Origin: Sialis fuliginosa
Lineage: Eukaryota; Arthropoda; Insecta; Megaloptera; Sialidae
Length of the DNA: 64,000 nucleotides
Assembly (NCBI GenBank): GCA_961205875.1
Contig: OY540810.1
Coordinates: forward strand, 11,966,001 to 12,030,000
Reading direction: 5' to 3'
Position 1 is the stretch's first letter; each line of letters opens with the position of its first letter. The position numbers and the translations under genes were made by a program. The notes beneath the pieces were generated by a model. The model did no database searches, was not told the origin of the DNA, and saw only the letters and a list, made by a program, of their open reading frames with translations. Shown piece by piece: positions 47,656 through 60,588 of the stretch.

Positions 47656-47814
47656 ATATGGCAAATATGTCTTAAATGGAAATATATTTTTTATAAAGTT
47701 AGAAATACTTACACTGTATGCGTATAAGAAAGTCCCTTGACATCCATGGCAGCTTTTTATTTCTGAATTTTATTCTACTTAAAAAATTAATATCTTTTTT
47801 TTTTAATCGGACAA

Positions 47815-48330
47815 GTGCAAACTATACATGCACAATTAGTGTCCTGTGCCATCAGCTCATTTAAATTATTGAAAATTTTGAAAAACACGTTGTTCCTGAG
47901 AAATATTTTTTGTCAAAAAACTTTTTCTCTAATACCAGTGGTTCAGCAGTTATAAGGAAATAAACAATTAAATCGTTTATACAAGTTTATAGCAATTGAT
48001 CACGTTAGAATTTTTCAATCCTGGTAATTTTGGCTCACCTAATTCTCAATGTTGATGATTTTTTCAGATTTTTCTGAAAGATCCTTTTGGTGATAAAAGT
48101 AAGGGACATCAATTTTTAAGTGTTTTCCGGAAAAAAGATTTTAAAAATGCCTAAATAATTGCATCATATGAGGAGGTGAGTTACAAAACTTGTTCGTTCC
48201 ATTTAAAAAAACGCCGAAAATTCTTTTAAAATCCACTGCATCTCGATTATTTTTTAAAATGGAACGAACAAGTTTTGGAACTCATCTCCTCATATGTTGT
48301 TAAATTCGTGCTTTAATAAGTTTTCATTTT
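47815..48330 (-). repeat. Repeat family G, copy 3, interrupted by a MITE
   Basis: 'agtgtcctgtgccatcagct', 'aaaaactttttctctaatac' and 'tttaaaaatgcctaaata' are the reverse of 20150-20510. The copy is split by the small palindrome at 48165-48296 and resumes with 'ttgttaaattcgtgcttt'. Confidence 0.6.
48165..48296. mobile_element. 132-bp palindromic MITE inside family G
   Basis: 'catatgaggaggtgagttac' at the left pairs with 'gaactcatctcctcatatg' at the right. The next block 'cttgttcgttccattt' pairs with 'aaatggaacgaacaag'. In the sister copy at 20130-20150 the same place reads without an insert, which supports an insertion with a duplicated 'atatg'-like target. Confidence 0.7.
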
Positions 48331-48674
48331 CACTTGAATTTTTTTTTCAGTTTCCCAATTTACCTTCTGAAATTAACCCCCAGAATCAAAATTCAACTTT
48401 TTATACTTGATGTCTATAATTCGGTCACCACACTCTATCTCTGCTAAATTTCAAAGTTATTCCATATGTTTCATTTTCACGTAAAATTCGAAAAAAGGTT
48501 TTCAATTTTCGTATTTAGTATATATTGCAAGGGAGGGCAACAAATCTGCCATCCGCTTCAGGCAGCAAATACCTACGGTACGCCATTGTGAGATAATTTC
48601 AGTAATTCCCTATAATTTTTTCCACAAAGCTATTTAAAAAAATAAAACGAACAATGTAGTAAGTAAAAATGTAC

Positions 48675-48680
48675 TTTATT
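48675..48680 (-). terminator. Poly(A) signal of the eIF3m gene
   Basis: TTTATT on the plus strand, AATAAA on the gene strand, about 40 nt beyond the TGA at 48721-48723. The 3' UTR would be short, which suits a housekeeping mRNA. Confidence 0.65.
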
Positions 48681-48720
48681 CGTTCACTTACAACCCGTTT
48701 ACAATTAATTAAATACGGAA

Positions 48721-50525
48721 TCAATGTTGCTGTTTTAAAATCTCATACTGAGCTTCTGAGACCGTCTTCATTCCAATCTGCATGTTAGCAAGATTCGTTT
48801 TCCACGAGTGCAACAAATCCCTCAACTGCTGCCACTGAGCTCGCCCAAACGTACGATGCATTGTACTCGAAATAAACACTTTCTTCGTAGATTGATCCAT
48901 CCTCGCCCTCACAAGTTTAGTTTTCAACACATCAATAATAAACGCTTCAACTTCTTCTGGCATAATCTGAAGTTCATCTTGAATTAAATCAAAACTCATT
49001 TCTGAATTACTTTCTGCAAGTTGCATGAACGTTAAGAGCCTCATTTTCTTCATATTTTGTTCATGATTTAGTCCCTGAGACGTGACGAATTCTTTATGGT
49101 TTTTATAGAATGTTAAATAAGCTGGAAGTTTCTCCGATACAAAAACAGATAGGAGATCATGAATTAGTTCTCCTTCGAGGAAACGGACAGGTTTGAGAGA
49201 CAATAGAGGGTCTAATAAGAAAGTGTGCGGGTCTGCGAGTGCTGCTACGATGCAACGTATTGCATCTTCACGTGCGTAGGATGCATTTTCGGCTGTGTAT
49301 GTTCCAAGTAATTCATACATTACTTTCGCTGCTTGTTCGCTGAAATTTAATTTTATGTTTATTTATTTTGTGGTAGGTTCCTACTATTAAAAATCTTACT
49401 ATTTTTCATTCTACTGTGTCTAATTGTATGATATAATGAGTCTGTCCTATATAAACTTAGTTGCAATTTTAACAATTGATGTTTTACAGTTTATTTCCAA
49501 TCCTATAGCAAAATTCGATAAAACTATAGGGTACTTTTCTGTTCTCTATTAAAATACAAAGATAGCTTAAAAAAAGAACTTGCTATGCTAATTGTTTTTA
49601 AGATACGGTGAATCAAAAATTCTTGAAATTCACTAAAAACTTTTTTAAATGACTCGGACAAAGGAAACCTATATCACTTCATTTATACTAGACTACATAA
49701 CAAACGAAATGAGCTGAACTCTGAAGTAATAATAACCGGAGATATGACGTCATGAAACTAGGCTGATTTCTTACCTTTGACCGCTGGCTAATAATACTTC
49801 ATGTAGGAGTCGATACAACTTCTGCATCTGTTCAATTGACGGCCGGCAAGTAGTAAACTGCATTTTTAAATGATCGACATCACGAAATACTGCTCGTACT
49901 TGATCTGTTTGTTTAGCGACTTGAACAAGATGATAATACACATGGTATCGCATTGGTGATCTTTCATCAAGTGATTGATATAATAACCATAACCTAAAAT
50001 ATTGATTACATTTAATTTTAATTAATGATATTGCTTTTTTTTAATTGACTTACGCTCTTAATGTGACCATTCCCAATTTTACACCTGGCGCTTTAGTGAG
50101 TTTTTCACAAAATGCTAATATAATGTTTTCTGCGCGCTCTAAGGGTATCTATAAAAAATTGCACGTTAATTCAAGTAAAGCTATAAATAGCAGAACTTTA
50201 ATACTTACAACAACCATAATTGAGACAATGTCATTTAGAACTTTCTCGACTTCTTGTTCGGAACCTTCACGAAAACATGCATCACATACACCAATAATTT
50301 TATGTAAATCATCTTCAATTCCTTTAGGTGATTTTTCTTCTGTTATTTCGGCACCGAGTTCTTTTAAATATATTCTTAATTCTTGCACCTAAAATTACAT
50401 ATATGTAGTACATAATATAACCTCACTTGCAAATATTGTGATAAAAGAAACAACATAAAGTAGTAATATTGTTAAAATACCTGATCTTCCAGCGCTAAAT
50501 CCATAAAAACAGGAGGTCCCTGCAT
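48721..50525 (-). CDS. eIF3m: Eukaryotic translation initiation factor 3 subunit M, 5 exons
   Basis: A subunit of the eIF3 complex, which joins the 40S ribosome and helps recruit mRNA in the cytoplasm. Exons in gene order: 50525-50481, 50388-50209, 50148-50054, 49993-49775, 49339-48721. All introns are GT-AG, in agreeing phases, giving 385 codons plus TGA. The protein starts '[20 protein letters not shown]', carries '[14 protein letters not shown]' and '[14 protein letters not shown]', and has the strongly conserved stretch '[20 protein letters not shown]'. It ends with the PCI domain (about residues 215-345), which includes '[19 protein letters not shown]' and '[16 protein letters not shown]'. 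Length and sequence fit insect eIF3m (human about 374 aa). The first intron is only 92 bp. No damage is seen. The ATG at 50525 is the first in frame and gives the usual N-terminus. Confidence 0.97.
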
Positions 50526-53500
50526 TTTTAAATCAGTTTATTTTAACTTTAAAAATGAAAATCTGTCACACACTCACTACACGCCGATTAAACTGAATAG
50601 AGATTCATACACATCGCAAAAAACATCGTGTAGTACACGTACGTGAATATAGGCACATGTATATGCCAGCGGTTCTTAACTTTTTATACTGCTATCTACT
50701 ACTGCTGCTATTCTTTGAACGAAAATTTAATTAATTCAATCTCAGCGAGTGAGATATCAAATTAAAGCGTACAATTCAAAGATATTTATTTAATATCTTT
50801 GAATTGTAAACCACAGAACATAAAATATACTTTACTAAAGGTTTTAATCCATTGAAATTGTTTTTGATAAAAAAAAGAAATTAAATAAAGATAACTTTTA
50901 TTTATAACCATCACATATTCATTATGGCAACATAACAAATAAATGCATATTTATATATAACAAAATTACTGAATTAAACATTAATTCAGTTCAAAAATCA
51001 CAGCATCAATATATTTTTCTTTTATAACGAACAAAAAAATATTTTAAATTTTACTCAACGTGATTCATACAATTTATGAACCAAATTTAAACATTAATTG
51101 GTTTAATTAATTGATGCTACTGATATATTGCATTTACAATAAAATACATTTAATTAAGAAAATAAATCTTAATTTCTAATATAAGATTAAATTATATCTA
51201 TAAATAAAAATGATATATTTAGAAAAAGTATATAATATGATATTAATTAAAAATATCAATTACTATAAAACTTTTATATTCTCTGGGGCAGAGAATATAC
51301 TAGGGCCCCATCATAAGCTTCCGCGTAGGGGGGCAAACGAAGCACTTGTCCCCCCCCCCCCCATTCCGATTTTTAAGTTAAACTGTTTTTGAAAAAAATA
51401 GCTGATCCTTACAAACTGGGATATAAAAAGCAATTTTTTAATATATTTATACTTAGGGGCTGATCATTTACTACGTAGTCGTACGCACATGTGGGGGTAC
51501 TTAGCATGACGTGTGAGGTTATGTATAGTATAGTAATAAATATTTATAAATTTAATTATGTCACTGTTTATATGATTATATCAAGCCCGCACAAAGGGGG
51601 CAGTTACTCCTAACACAATGTGGCAGGGTTAATGTTTTAATATTTATAAACAGAGTCTGCCCTGAGCGTCGACTTCTCTCACAGCAGGCCTGAATTACAA
51701 CATAAATAAATCGTATCATTTTAATAAAGTAGGAAAATATATTATTCGCACATTAATTAAGTTACTCTTCTTATAATAATATTATATTAATTGATTAGAA
51801 CTTATTGAGAAGACAATTTTATAACTTTTACAGATTTTATTAATATTCACTTTCATGATCGTAGAAAGTTTTTATATTTTATTTTACAGATAATTTACTA
51901 TAATGAACGTAACGTCCAATGTTTCTTTTTTTTACTTTTAGTTTAAAAAAAGGTGTCTGAGGCAAGTAAAGATAAAAGCACTTATTTATGTTTGAGAGCT
52001 TCCATTAATTATGTAAAAAAGATTTTCAAAATATTTAAATTTAACTTTATCACTCTCCCGAAGCCTTAGGTAATTAATGGTTGCTCCCTTCCCAATACAT
52101 AACTTGTCGGTGGTGTCTTCAAATTTTAGACACCTCTCAATAATTGGCATTGTTGTTTACAATAATACATGATTTTAAGCACATTTAACAGCTTAAAAAC
52201 ATTAACTAATATATAATATATAAGGTAGATATAAAAAACACATTCAAATAATAAGATACAAATAAGTTTTAAACTATATAAAAATAGTTTCTTCGTTAGT
52301 ATTAAAAACTAATAAATAAAAATAAAAATAAAAAGGCGGCACTTTACCTTATTTTTTTATCTATAACACTGTTGATGGCACTGAAACGTTTTACACTTGT
52401 CAATTTTTCAACAATTACTTTGACAATCAGCAATACCAGCTTAGAGAAATTATACAGAATAACAAAACCTTAAACTTTTTACTTTTAACCCATATACAAA
52501 ATGACATATTATTTTTGTAAGCATTGTTTCTTGTTGAAAATGCACAAAATAATAATAATTAACACAAAATCATCCAAATTAGCAACACAGTAATGACAGT
52601 AATACTATAAAAACTCAGTTGACAAACGTTAAAATCCCTAGATATTACCTAAAAGTTGACAGAAGAACTGAACATCTATTTTGTTCAATAAATTGAGCTC
52701 AAAACACAAGTACTTAAAATTGACAAGTGTAATACAGGCTTGGTAATTATAAAATATTATCTGAATCGTAAATTTTAAATAATATTTAAATATATATTTA
52801 AATATACTTAAATATATATTTAAATATATTTCTAAATATATTTGTGCAGCTGTTTATATAAAAAAAAAATTACTTGACAAAATACCTATATAGGTACATA
52901 ATATATTAAACTAAACAATGATTAGCATAATATGCTGTGAAAAATAACATGATATTGACTGTTATTTTAATTGTTAATTAATAATTATTCATTCATTATT
53001 AATAAACAATCAGGGTATAATAATATATTATCACATTAATAGTAAAAATAGTTAATTAATAATGAACAAAATTATAATTAATGTTTAAAAATATCCTCCT
53101 TAATGTGTAATTTAAAATATAATGGCAGTACTGTTTTAATTGTTGAATGTAGTAAAATAATTGTGATAAAAAAATTAATTTATCATAAACTAAAAAGTAA
53201 AAAATACATTTTTTTAATATCAATAATCGGTATTTTTGTCGTATGCAATCTACAGTTGTTTATAAGTAAAGTGATTTTGAAAAAAAAGCAACAATTGAGA
53301 CTTGAGAGTTTATTTGTAACAATTAAAATTTGATATCACGAATTTTAATAAAATTGAAATATGTTGTTAAACATGATTGTTTAAAAAAACATGTCTAATG
53401 CTTAATATTATAAATAATTTGCTTGAGTGTAAATGTAAATTAGCTTCCAGCTAACGCTCTATGCTAGGTATTAAATATAAATGACAACAAACTCACTGAT

Positions 53501-54480
53501 GTTGCGAATGAAATCATACATATCATAACCTTGACGCATGGGTGATAAGTACCATCAGCGACTTATAAAAATAAGTGCTGACAAGTGTACGTTGTAAAAT
53601 GCATAGCATTTACATTATTATCAATTTATTACCACTGTTTTAAAATATCGAGCAATTTTATAACAATTTGAGACCTAATAGAAGCTAATTTGAAATTTGC
53701 ATTTGCACAAGCAAATTCTTTACAATGCTGGGAATCATTAAAATTAAAAAAATATTGTTTAAGTGTACTAGACACTAAGGAAAGATGGTTATCTTTCTCT
53801 TTGAAAAAGTTGCCAAACAAAATTGAACCATAAAGTGTACTGTTATTTTTACATGTGATAGTAATGTTCTCATCCTAGTGTATACAATGTTGAGTCAAAC
53901 TAAACCAATGGTTCATAATTTCAAAGTGCGGGAGGGGGGTTTAGTTTAGATATAAAAGTAGATCGCATGTGACATGATTTCCTAATCTTACTCAATTTCA
54001 GAATATTAACAAATAAAAAATAAAAATTTATTTAATTTTTTTTTAAATTATCACTTATTTTTTATGTAGTTTTTTATTAGTATTGAGTTAATTAATTTAA
54101 TAATAATTTTGTTTGATATTTTGTATGTAACATTTGATCATATATTATTTGATATACAAAATGTAATGATTTTAAATTTTAAATTATAAAATATAAATTG
54201 GTAACTATCATAAAATTTCACAAGTAATAGAAATTTTAATATACTAAAGAAGAGAATATTTAACAAACTGTATATAAGAAATTTTGTTGAATAATTTATC
54301 TAATAAAGGACTTAAAAAATTTTTTTTCCACTTATTATTAATTTAATTAAAGAACGTTTGAATACATTGAATCAATATTTTTGTGCGTACCATAAGTCAT
54401 AAAGAATAAATATTTTCATTCTTCAAAATAGATACCGGAGCTCAAGAACAAATTTGAAAAATCAGTTATATTAATTATAT
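50526..54480. other. AT-rich intergenic DNA between eIF3m and the RNF168-like gene
   Basis: Mostly A/T runs with simple AT repeats (for example 52750-52860, 'aaatatatatttaaatata'). A small fragment at 51280-51370 with 'gggccccatcataagcttcc' and a C run looks like an old repeat. The 76-codon frame at 53103 is lysine- and isoleucine-rich AT noise. The first part upstream of 50525 should hold the eIF3m promoter, but no motif stands out. Confidence 0.5.
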
Positions 54481-54489
54481 TCATTTCAT

Positions 54490-55155
54490 TAAGGGAGGAG
54501 ATCCATTTAAGTAGCCAAAAATAAGCAAATTAAAAAAAAAATTTGTGTCAAAACTATTAACTCTATTAACTCATAATTAAAATTTTATGTGCATATTATC
54601 ATATATTTAAATTAAAAAAAAATTTTTTTTTAATATTTAAAAATGGTGACTGCACAACAGACTTGCTTTAGAGACAATTGCCGCATTTGTTGTTCCGCGA
54701 TGTACAATCTAGCGTTTGCTACAAAAACATCAGAAACAAAAAGTATTAGATTTTTAAGACCCACACACTCTATGTGAACCAAGAATCCAAAGAAAAATAA
54801 AAATTTTAAAAATGGTACTTGTTTGAAAAAAAAATTTCAACTATATTTGTTAGTGAAATAGTAGTTTTTGAAATAAAATTCAAAGAACTTTAGGTTATGT
54901 TATCTATAAGTGTGCAAAACTTCAAAATGATGGAGTAAATAGTTTTTGAGTTATCTTGTACAAAGTCAACAAAAAAATGGTTTTGAGAAAAACTAGTTTA
55001 AAGTTTCCAGACTCATTGTCAGATGGTAGAGTTGTTAACTCATTGTCAGTAGCAATAACTTCAGAAGGACTACAAATTTCGTTCTAAAATTTTAGGATAA
55101 TATTCTACATGTTTGACTAACATTTAATGCAAAAAATGGATCCCCTCCCTTTAAA
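54490..55155. mobile_element. Inverted-repeat element, about 670 bp
   Basis: 'aagggaggagatccattt' at the left and 'aaaatggatcccctccctt' at the right are inverted ends. The inside includes 'aaaaatggtgactgcacaac' and is non-coding. A target duplication is not clear. Confidence 0.5.
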
Positions 55156-55631
55156 CAGTATCAGAGCTCATTTTTAAAGATCTAACTATGACAAAGCATT
55201 GCATTTATGTAAACATATAAATATAGGTTATGGTAGGTACATGTATTTGAAAAACTGTATTAATGGGTTACATAAATTTAGAATTAAAAAAAAAATGTTT
55301 TTTTTTATTATTGATTTTATCTTTTCTATATTTTTCCAAAATTTCAATCCGTGACAAAGTTATAACAATAACTCATAGAATTTTTAATATTTTTTGATGC
55401 ATTTTTTTTTAATCTTCAGAATACTTTCTCTATAGTTTGTCAAGACATTTTTTTGATAGTTTATTTAATAAAATTTTTATGAAGAATTAAAGAACGAAAT
55501 TTTTTATAAACTTAAAAATACCATAAATTGTTTATTTTTTTTACTATTAAAAAATGGCTCAACAGACTATAACAGCAACATTACTTTTCAACAAACTTTT
55601 TAAAATTTTTGTAATTTAAAGGTATTAGCAT

Positions 55632-55915
55632 TCTTGCCATATCGCTCCATTCAGATTTTAAAATAAATATCAATAGTTTTGAATTATAAAATTAATTAAT
55701 AATAAATTTTTTATATTGTCTTTAAAAGTATTTCAGTGATAATTGATTAACAGAGAAACGTCTTTTTGGAACTATCATCTCTTATACATACTAAATTCAA
55801 TTGTAATTAAAGCATATTTGCATATTATAAATTTTCAACTGACGTCTCTGGGATAATATGCATGGAAATGTCGAAAGTAAAATTATGTATCTATAGTCTT
55901 TCCTAATCTAAGATT
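55632..55915 (+). repeat. Repeat family H, copy 2
   Basis: Matches 40705-41080 with scattered differences ('cagattttaaaataaatatc', 'tttcaactgacgtctctggg', 'agtctttcctaatctaagat'). Confidence 0.7.
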
Positions 55916-56121
55916 TTAACATAAAAAAAATTGTAAATAATTTTTTTCTTGTACAAATTGTTTTTACAATACGAATCCTAAAAAAAATAAACTTTTGCCA
56001 CGGTTGAAGATACGTTACTCTTTAAATAAATTAAAATATCGTCAAATTTTAAATATTTAAGTATTTAATTTAATTTTAAATGGTTGCCTTTTTTGATAAA
56101 ATAAAATAAAAAACGTATAAA

Positions 56122-58746
56122 TCAAACTTTATATTTTTTGCGGCTGCACATTTCATTCAAAGTGCTCTGTCTTTTTCTCGGCGTAGATTGAACAAAGATG
56201 TGACTTTTCGAATTGTGTCCAGCACTGTGCCTGTCATTCCTCAATTGGTAATATCTCGGTTCTTCCTGATCGAATTCCGCTTGTAATTTTTGCGCTAATT
56301 CGAAATCTCGTTTCTCTTGTAAGATCGACTCCTCCAACAACTTTTGTTGCAGTAAAATATCGGCTTCACTCGTACCATCGATTTCATTTTCTGCCGTTTT
56401 ACATTTGGTTACTGGTTTTTGATCAGTTTCGCATGTAAAATCGTCGTTTTCTTTCTCATTATTTAAGAAAATATTATTATTGTCCATTATCGGAAAATTA
56501 ATCGGCGAGTTCATATCTTGATTACTGAATCCTAAGAACGGGGAACCCAATGAACTTTCGGCATCAGTTGAATCAAAGTCTCTGTGCGAACATGATTTTG
56601 GATTAGAGTTTGTGTCCGTACAATTATCGAATGATATTTTCTTAATAGCTTTAGTTCTAGTTTGTTTACTATCTATTTCATTTTCGGTACAGGAACTATT
56701 AGCTGCTATATTTTCTACATTCGCATTTTTCCGTTCAGTCAGAGTTGATTTAAATGCAGACGTGTGTTGATTTGAATTAGGAGAAATTTGTTGATACGGT
56801 GATCTATTAAAGAAATATTGAAATGTATAAATTCCACACAGTTAGACAAGTTCAGTAACTGGATATTTGTTAGTTCAAGCTCAATAACAGGGAGTTTATT
56901 AGTTAGACAAGCTCAGAAACTAAACATTTGTTAGTTAGACAAGCTCTGAAATTAGCCATTGCAAAAATCCTTTGAACATTAATATGCTAACTAGACAAGT
57001 TGTTTTGTTGATTGTTCCAAAAATCATTATTTATTTTCTATGCAAACTATGTAATTTAGACAGTAGGCTAGTTTTCATGACATCTAATTACCAAACTTGT
57101 ATTTTATTATGGTCTAGGCCAATTTAGGGAATTTGCTTCAAAATTTTAATTAAAAAAATAAATGTTTAGTTATTAATTTTGAGTTATGATTACTTTAATA
57201 TACATTGATTTTTTAAATATTTAAAAAATTTTTTCTGAGGTTCAGCTTCATTTTCTATTATGTGATTTGCCATATTTAATTTTTTAAAACACATAATCTA
57301 TACGACCATTACAAATAGTATATATAAACATTGAGACTTTTAAAATTTCCATATAAGAAACAACATTTCGACTGGAAAAAATGAAATAATGCTTTGTTAT
57401 GCACAAAATAAAAAATAAAAATGAAATAAGTATTCAAGTGATGCACAAATTATTATATATGTATATAAAACAAGACAGTCCTACTCCAGGCTACTGAGAA
57501 CCTAAATTATATACATATTTTTCTCTATAAATTGCTAGAACTGTTTAAAGAAAATACAAAATAAGATAAATTACATTTTAATAGTTATTGATTTAATTAA
57601 GTGTTAAAGAGAAAACGTTAAGATAACTTTCCTAGATTATATCATGTAAGTACTTACTTGACTCTAAATCGTGGTGTGCCACTGTCTTTCACTTTCAACG
57701 CTTTACTTTGAATGATAGGGCTCAGTATTATTTTTCCATACTTGTCACGTTTCGGTGGAGTACGGGGTATAATAGCAATAGGTTTAAAATGCGAAAACTC
57801 TTTATTTATAATATCTTCAATCTCAGTATTCTGCGTGGCAGCTATCTTACGTACTGTTTCATCTAACAAGAACTTCTGTTTTTCGGTACTACTAACGGTG
57901 TTAGGAAAAAGTACTTTTGGCTTGTAAATATTCATTTCTTGAATATTTGTCTTATGATCTACACTAATTTTATCACATTTGACAGCACAATTAAGTTTAT
58001 GGCTTGATTTATTGGCTTGCATTTTTTCAGCTGACACAACGTACAAATCAAGTGGACCTCGGCGTGGAGTTATTTTCGATACGAAAGTATTCTTACTGCA
58101 GCTTTGTTGATTTTTAGCTAACTCAGCTTCTTGTCGAGTTAGCTGTAAAGCTATTTCTTCATCTCTTTTTAATTTCAATTCAACTTCTCTAGCATTTTGT
58201 TCTTCATCTTCTTGTAATTTTTTAATTAATTGTTCCGAAGCCTTTTCTTCCATTTCTCGTTCTCTCATTATTTCACTTTGTTCTTTTTCTAATTCATTTT
58301 TATATTCTTGATTTATTTCTCCGGGCGTTGATAAAATAATGGGAGTTATATAATCTTAAAAAAACAAAATTTATTAAATATCTTTAAATGTAAGGTTATG
58401 TGTGGTACTCACTTTCATCAACATTTGTTTCTATTCCGCTTCGTTTATCGACAACATATTTAGGGTATTGTCTTTGAATGACGTCCCACAGGACGACGTT
58501 GATTAATCTCTTTTCTTTTCTTGCACTGCGAAGCCAAGAACTTATCCTTGTCCTGCATAAAGGACATGATAATGCGGCGTTATTTACCGATTTATCAAAA
58601 CAGTCTAAACAAAAATGATGCCCGCATGGTAACGTTACAGGATCAATTAATATACTTCTACAAATCGGACACAACACTTTGTCAAGAGTTAAATTTTCAT
58701 ACTTTACTTCACTTTTTATATTTTGCTTTTGCCGTCTCGGCGCCAT
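56122..58746 (-). CDS. RNF168-like E3 ubiquitin-protein ligase, 3 exons
   Basis: RNF168 ubiquitinates histone H2A at DNA breaks in the nucleus. Exons in gene order: 58746-58413, 58354-57658, 56803-56122. The introns are GT-AG (58 and 854 bp) with agreeing phases, giving 570 codons plus TGA, against 571 aa in human RNF168. The RING is at residues 26-64 with C26, C29, C41, H43, C46, C49, C61, C64. It is followed by 'RTRISSWLR' and 'LINVVLWDVIQRQYP', as in RNF168. A charged helix from about 122 ('TPGEINQEYKNEL') to 190 carries a UMI-like part and an MIU1 ('KRDEEIALQLTRQEAE'). The C-terminus has an MIU2 ('EKRDFELAQKLQAEFDQEE', about 507-525) followed by an LR-type motif ('YYQLR'). The order RING, UMI, MIU1, MIU2, LR is that of RNF168 and distinguishes it from RNF8. 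The middle is low-complexity and poorly conserved. Confidence 0.92.
56830..56970 (-). repeat. Degenerate short tandem in intron 2 of the RNF168-like gene
   Basis: 'gttagacaagttcagtaact', 'gttagacaagctcagaaact' and 'gttagacaagctctgaaatt' recur with about 45-60 bp spacing. It is non-coding intron sequence. Confidence 0.55.
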
Positions 58747-60588
58747 CGTTATAAAAACAATTTGACATACCTTTTATAACTTACATGAAGTTGTCTTTAT
58801 CTGTCAAAACATAAACAACAAACTTTTATGTTTCTACTCCTACCTTCACGGCAATGCCAAATATTTTGAAACTTTTTTCAAGCTTTTTTAATTTAAATAA
58901 TATTCAAACACATAATAGTAATTAATACAATAAATTGAACATTATATTATGTGCGTGTACTTTTTAAAATAATTTTCTTTATCTTTTCTTTTATTATTAT
59001 AATTCTAAACTTCTATAATATAATTATCATTGTAACTTGAAACTTTGACTATCGATTAGTAATAATAAAATTCTTAAGGCTTTGTCATGAAGGTATGTGT
59101 TATGCTATATGTATCACGCTTATAAACAAATTTATTTACTAAAATAAATATTAAACACAAAAATGTCAAATAGGGCTGTCAATCACCATTCCAGGTTTAT
59201 TATTTATATACATATATATTATTTACCTATATATTATTATTATTGAAGTGCAATTTTTGTTAGAAAAGTCCTCTATAGTTAGAGCCTGTTAGGAATTTTA
59301 CAATAGTTTCTTTCTCGAGTACATGTTCGTGATAGCAATCAAGATTCAAAATTATCAATATCAAGGTAAATATCAGCATTGAGTAAAGAACAGGGCCTAG
59401 TCATTTGAATAGGACGCCATTTGCATTTTTTTTATAATTAATACGCGTCAAAAGATGGCACCACTTGCGCTTCTTTTAGAATTTAAAAATTTTATTTTTG
59501 ATCACGTTACTTCGATAACGAATTTTGTTTTTTATGACATTCATATTTTCATGATTTTTGCAATGTATTTTGGTGAATTGTTGAGAATTTCACGGTTAAT
59601 TTCTTAATTATTTGAAGTAAAATGCAGTGAATCATTGTTAAGAAGGTAAGTTTAACATAAAATATATTTGTTTAAAAAAAATTGATAAAATCTGGTATTT
59701 CTTGATTCTGTTTGAAAATTCTATGAATAACATGTGATTACAATAATAATTATAGAAATACCTATTTTAATCATAAATTTTAGTTATTTTTTTATTATAA
59801 ATTATACAGTTATAATTAAAATTACTTATGTACCTATTCGTGTTTTTTTTTTCAGAATTCAGATGTGCAGGAAATACATATTTCAACTTTCAATGTATAT
59901 ATCTACAAGAAATGAATTGTTAAAATTGTGCCCATACATAGTATGATTGAACATCTCACATTAAAAATACACCGTTTAATCAAAAAATGGATCTACAATA
60001 AGTATTGCTAATAATCAGATTTATACTACACGAATTAGAGTTGTAAAATCACGATATAAATATTCAGTCGTAATACCAGACAGCAGTGATAATCAAACTG
60101 AATTTTAATTATTGTGATTTAATTATATTATAGATACTTATTGTCTTCTTTTACCTCTAGTAACACATTTCATTTACCTTACGAATAAACTAACAATAAT
60201 TTCTCTGTTAATATGTAGATTTATACCATCATTATAACGGTTCATAACTTTTTTTCAAATTTTGTTATTGTTATAATTATATTATAGTAAAGTACATTAT
60301 CAATATTTTAAACTTTTAAAATCATTATTGGCAAAGAAATTATATTAAATAATATTAAATATTGTTTCAATTAAATATTAAATAACGTGTGTCATTAATA
60401 TAGATATATAAGTAACACGAAAGTAAAAACTCTTAACAGGCAACAGTTACCAAAATCATGTTATTGTTATACAAATTATTGATAAAATCGTATATTAATA
60501 ATATTTATGATAAATTGTTTTTATTCTGTTATATTTCAAAATAAAATGATTGATATTTTAATAATTTCTGTTATAATTAAGATTTTTT
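58747..60588. other. Intergenic DNA upstream of the RNF168-like gene
   Basis: Holds the presumed promoter of the minus-strand gene, with no clear motif. A less AT-biased island at 59390-59650 ends in a good donor-like 'aagaaggtaagt'. It could be a non-coding first exon of a plus-strand transcript, but nothing else supports that. Confidence 0.35.

Noticed and set aside
50045-50392. 115-codon plus-strand frame
   Set aside because: It is the antisense shadow of eIF3m exons 2 and 3.
57712-57927. 71-codon plus-strand frame
   Set aside because: Antisense shadow of exon 2 of the RNF168-like gene.
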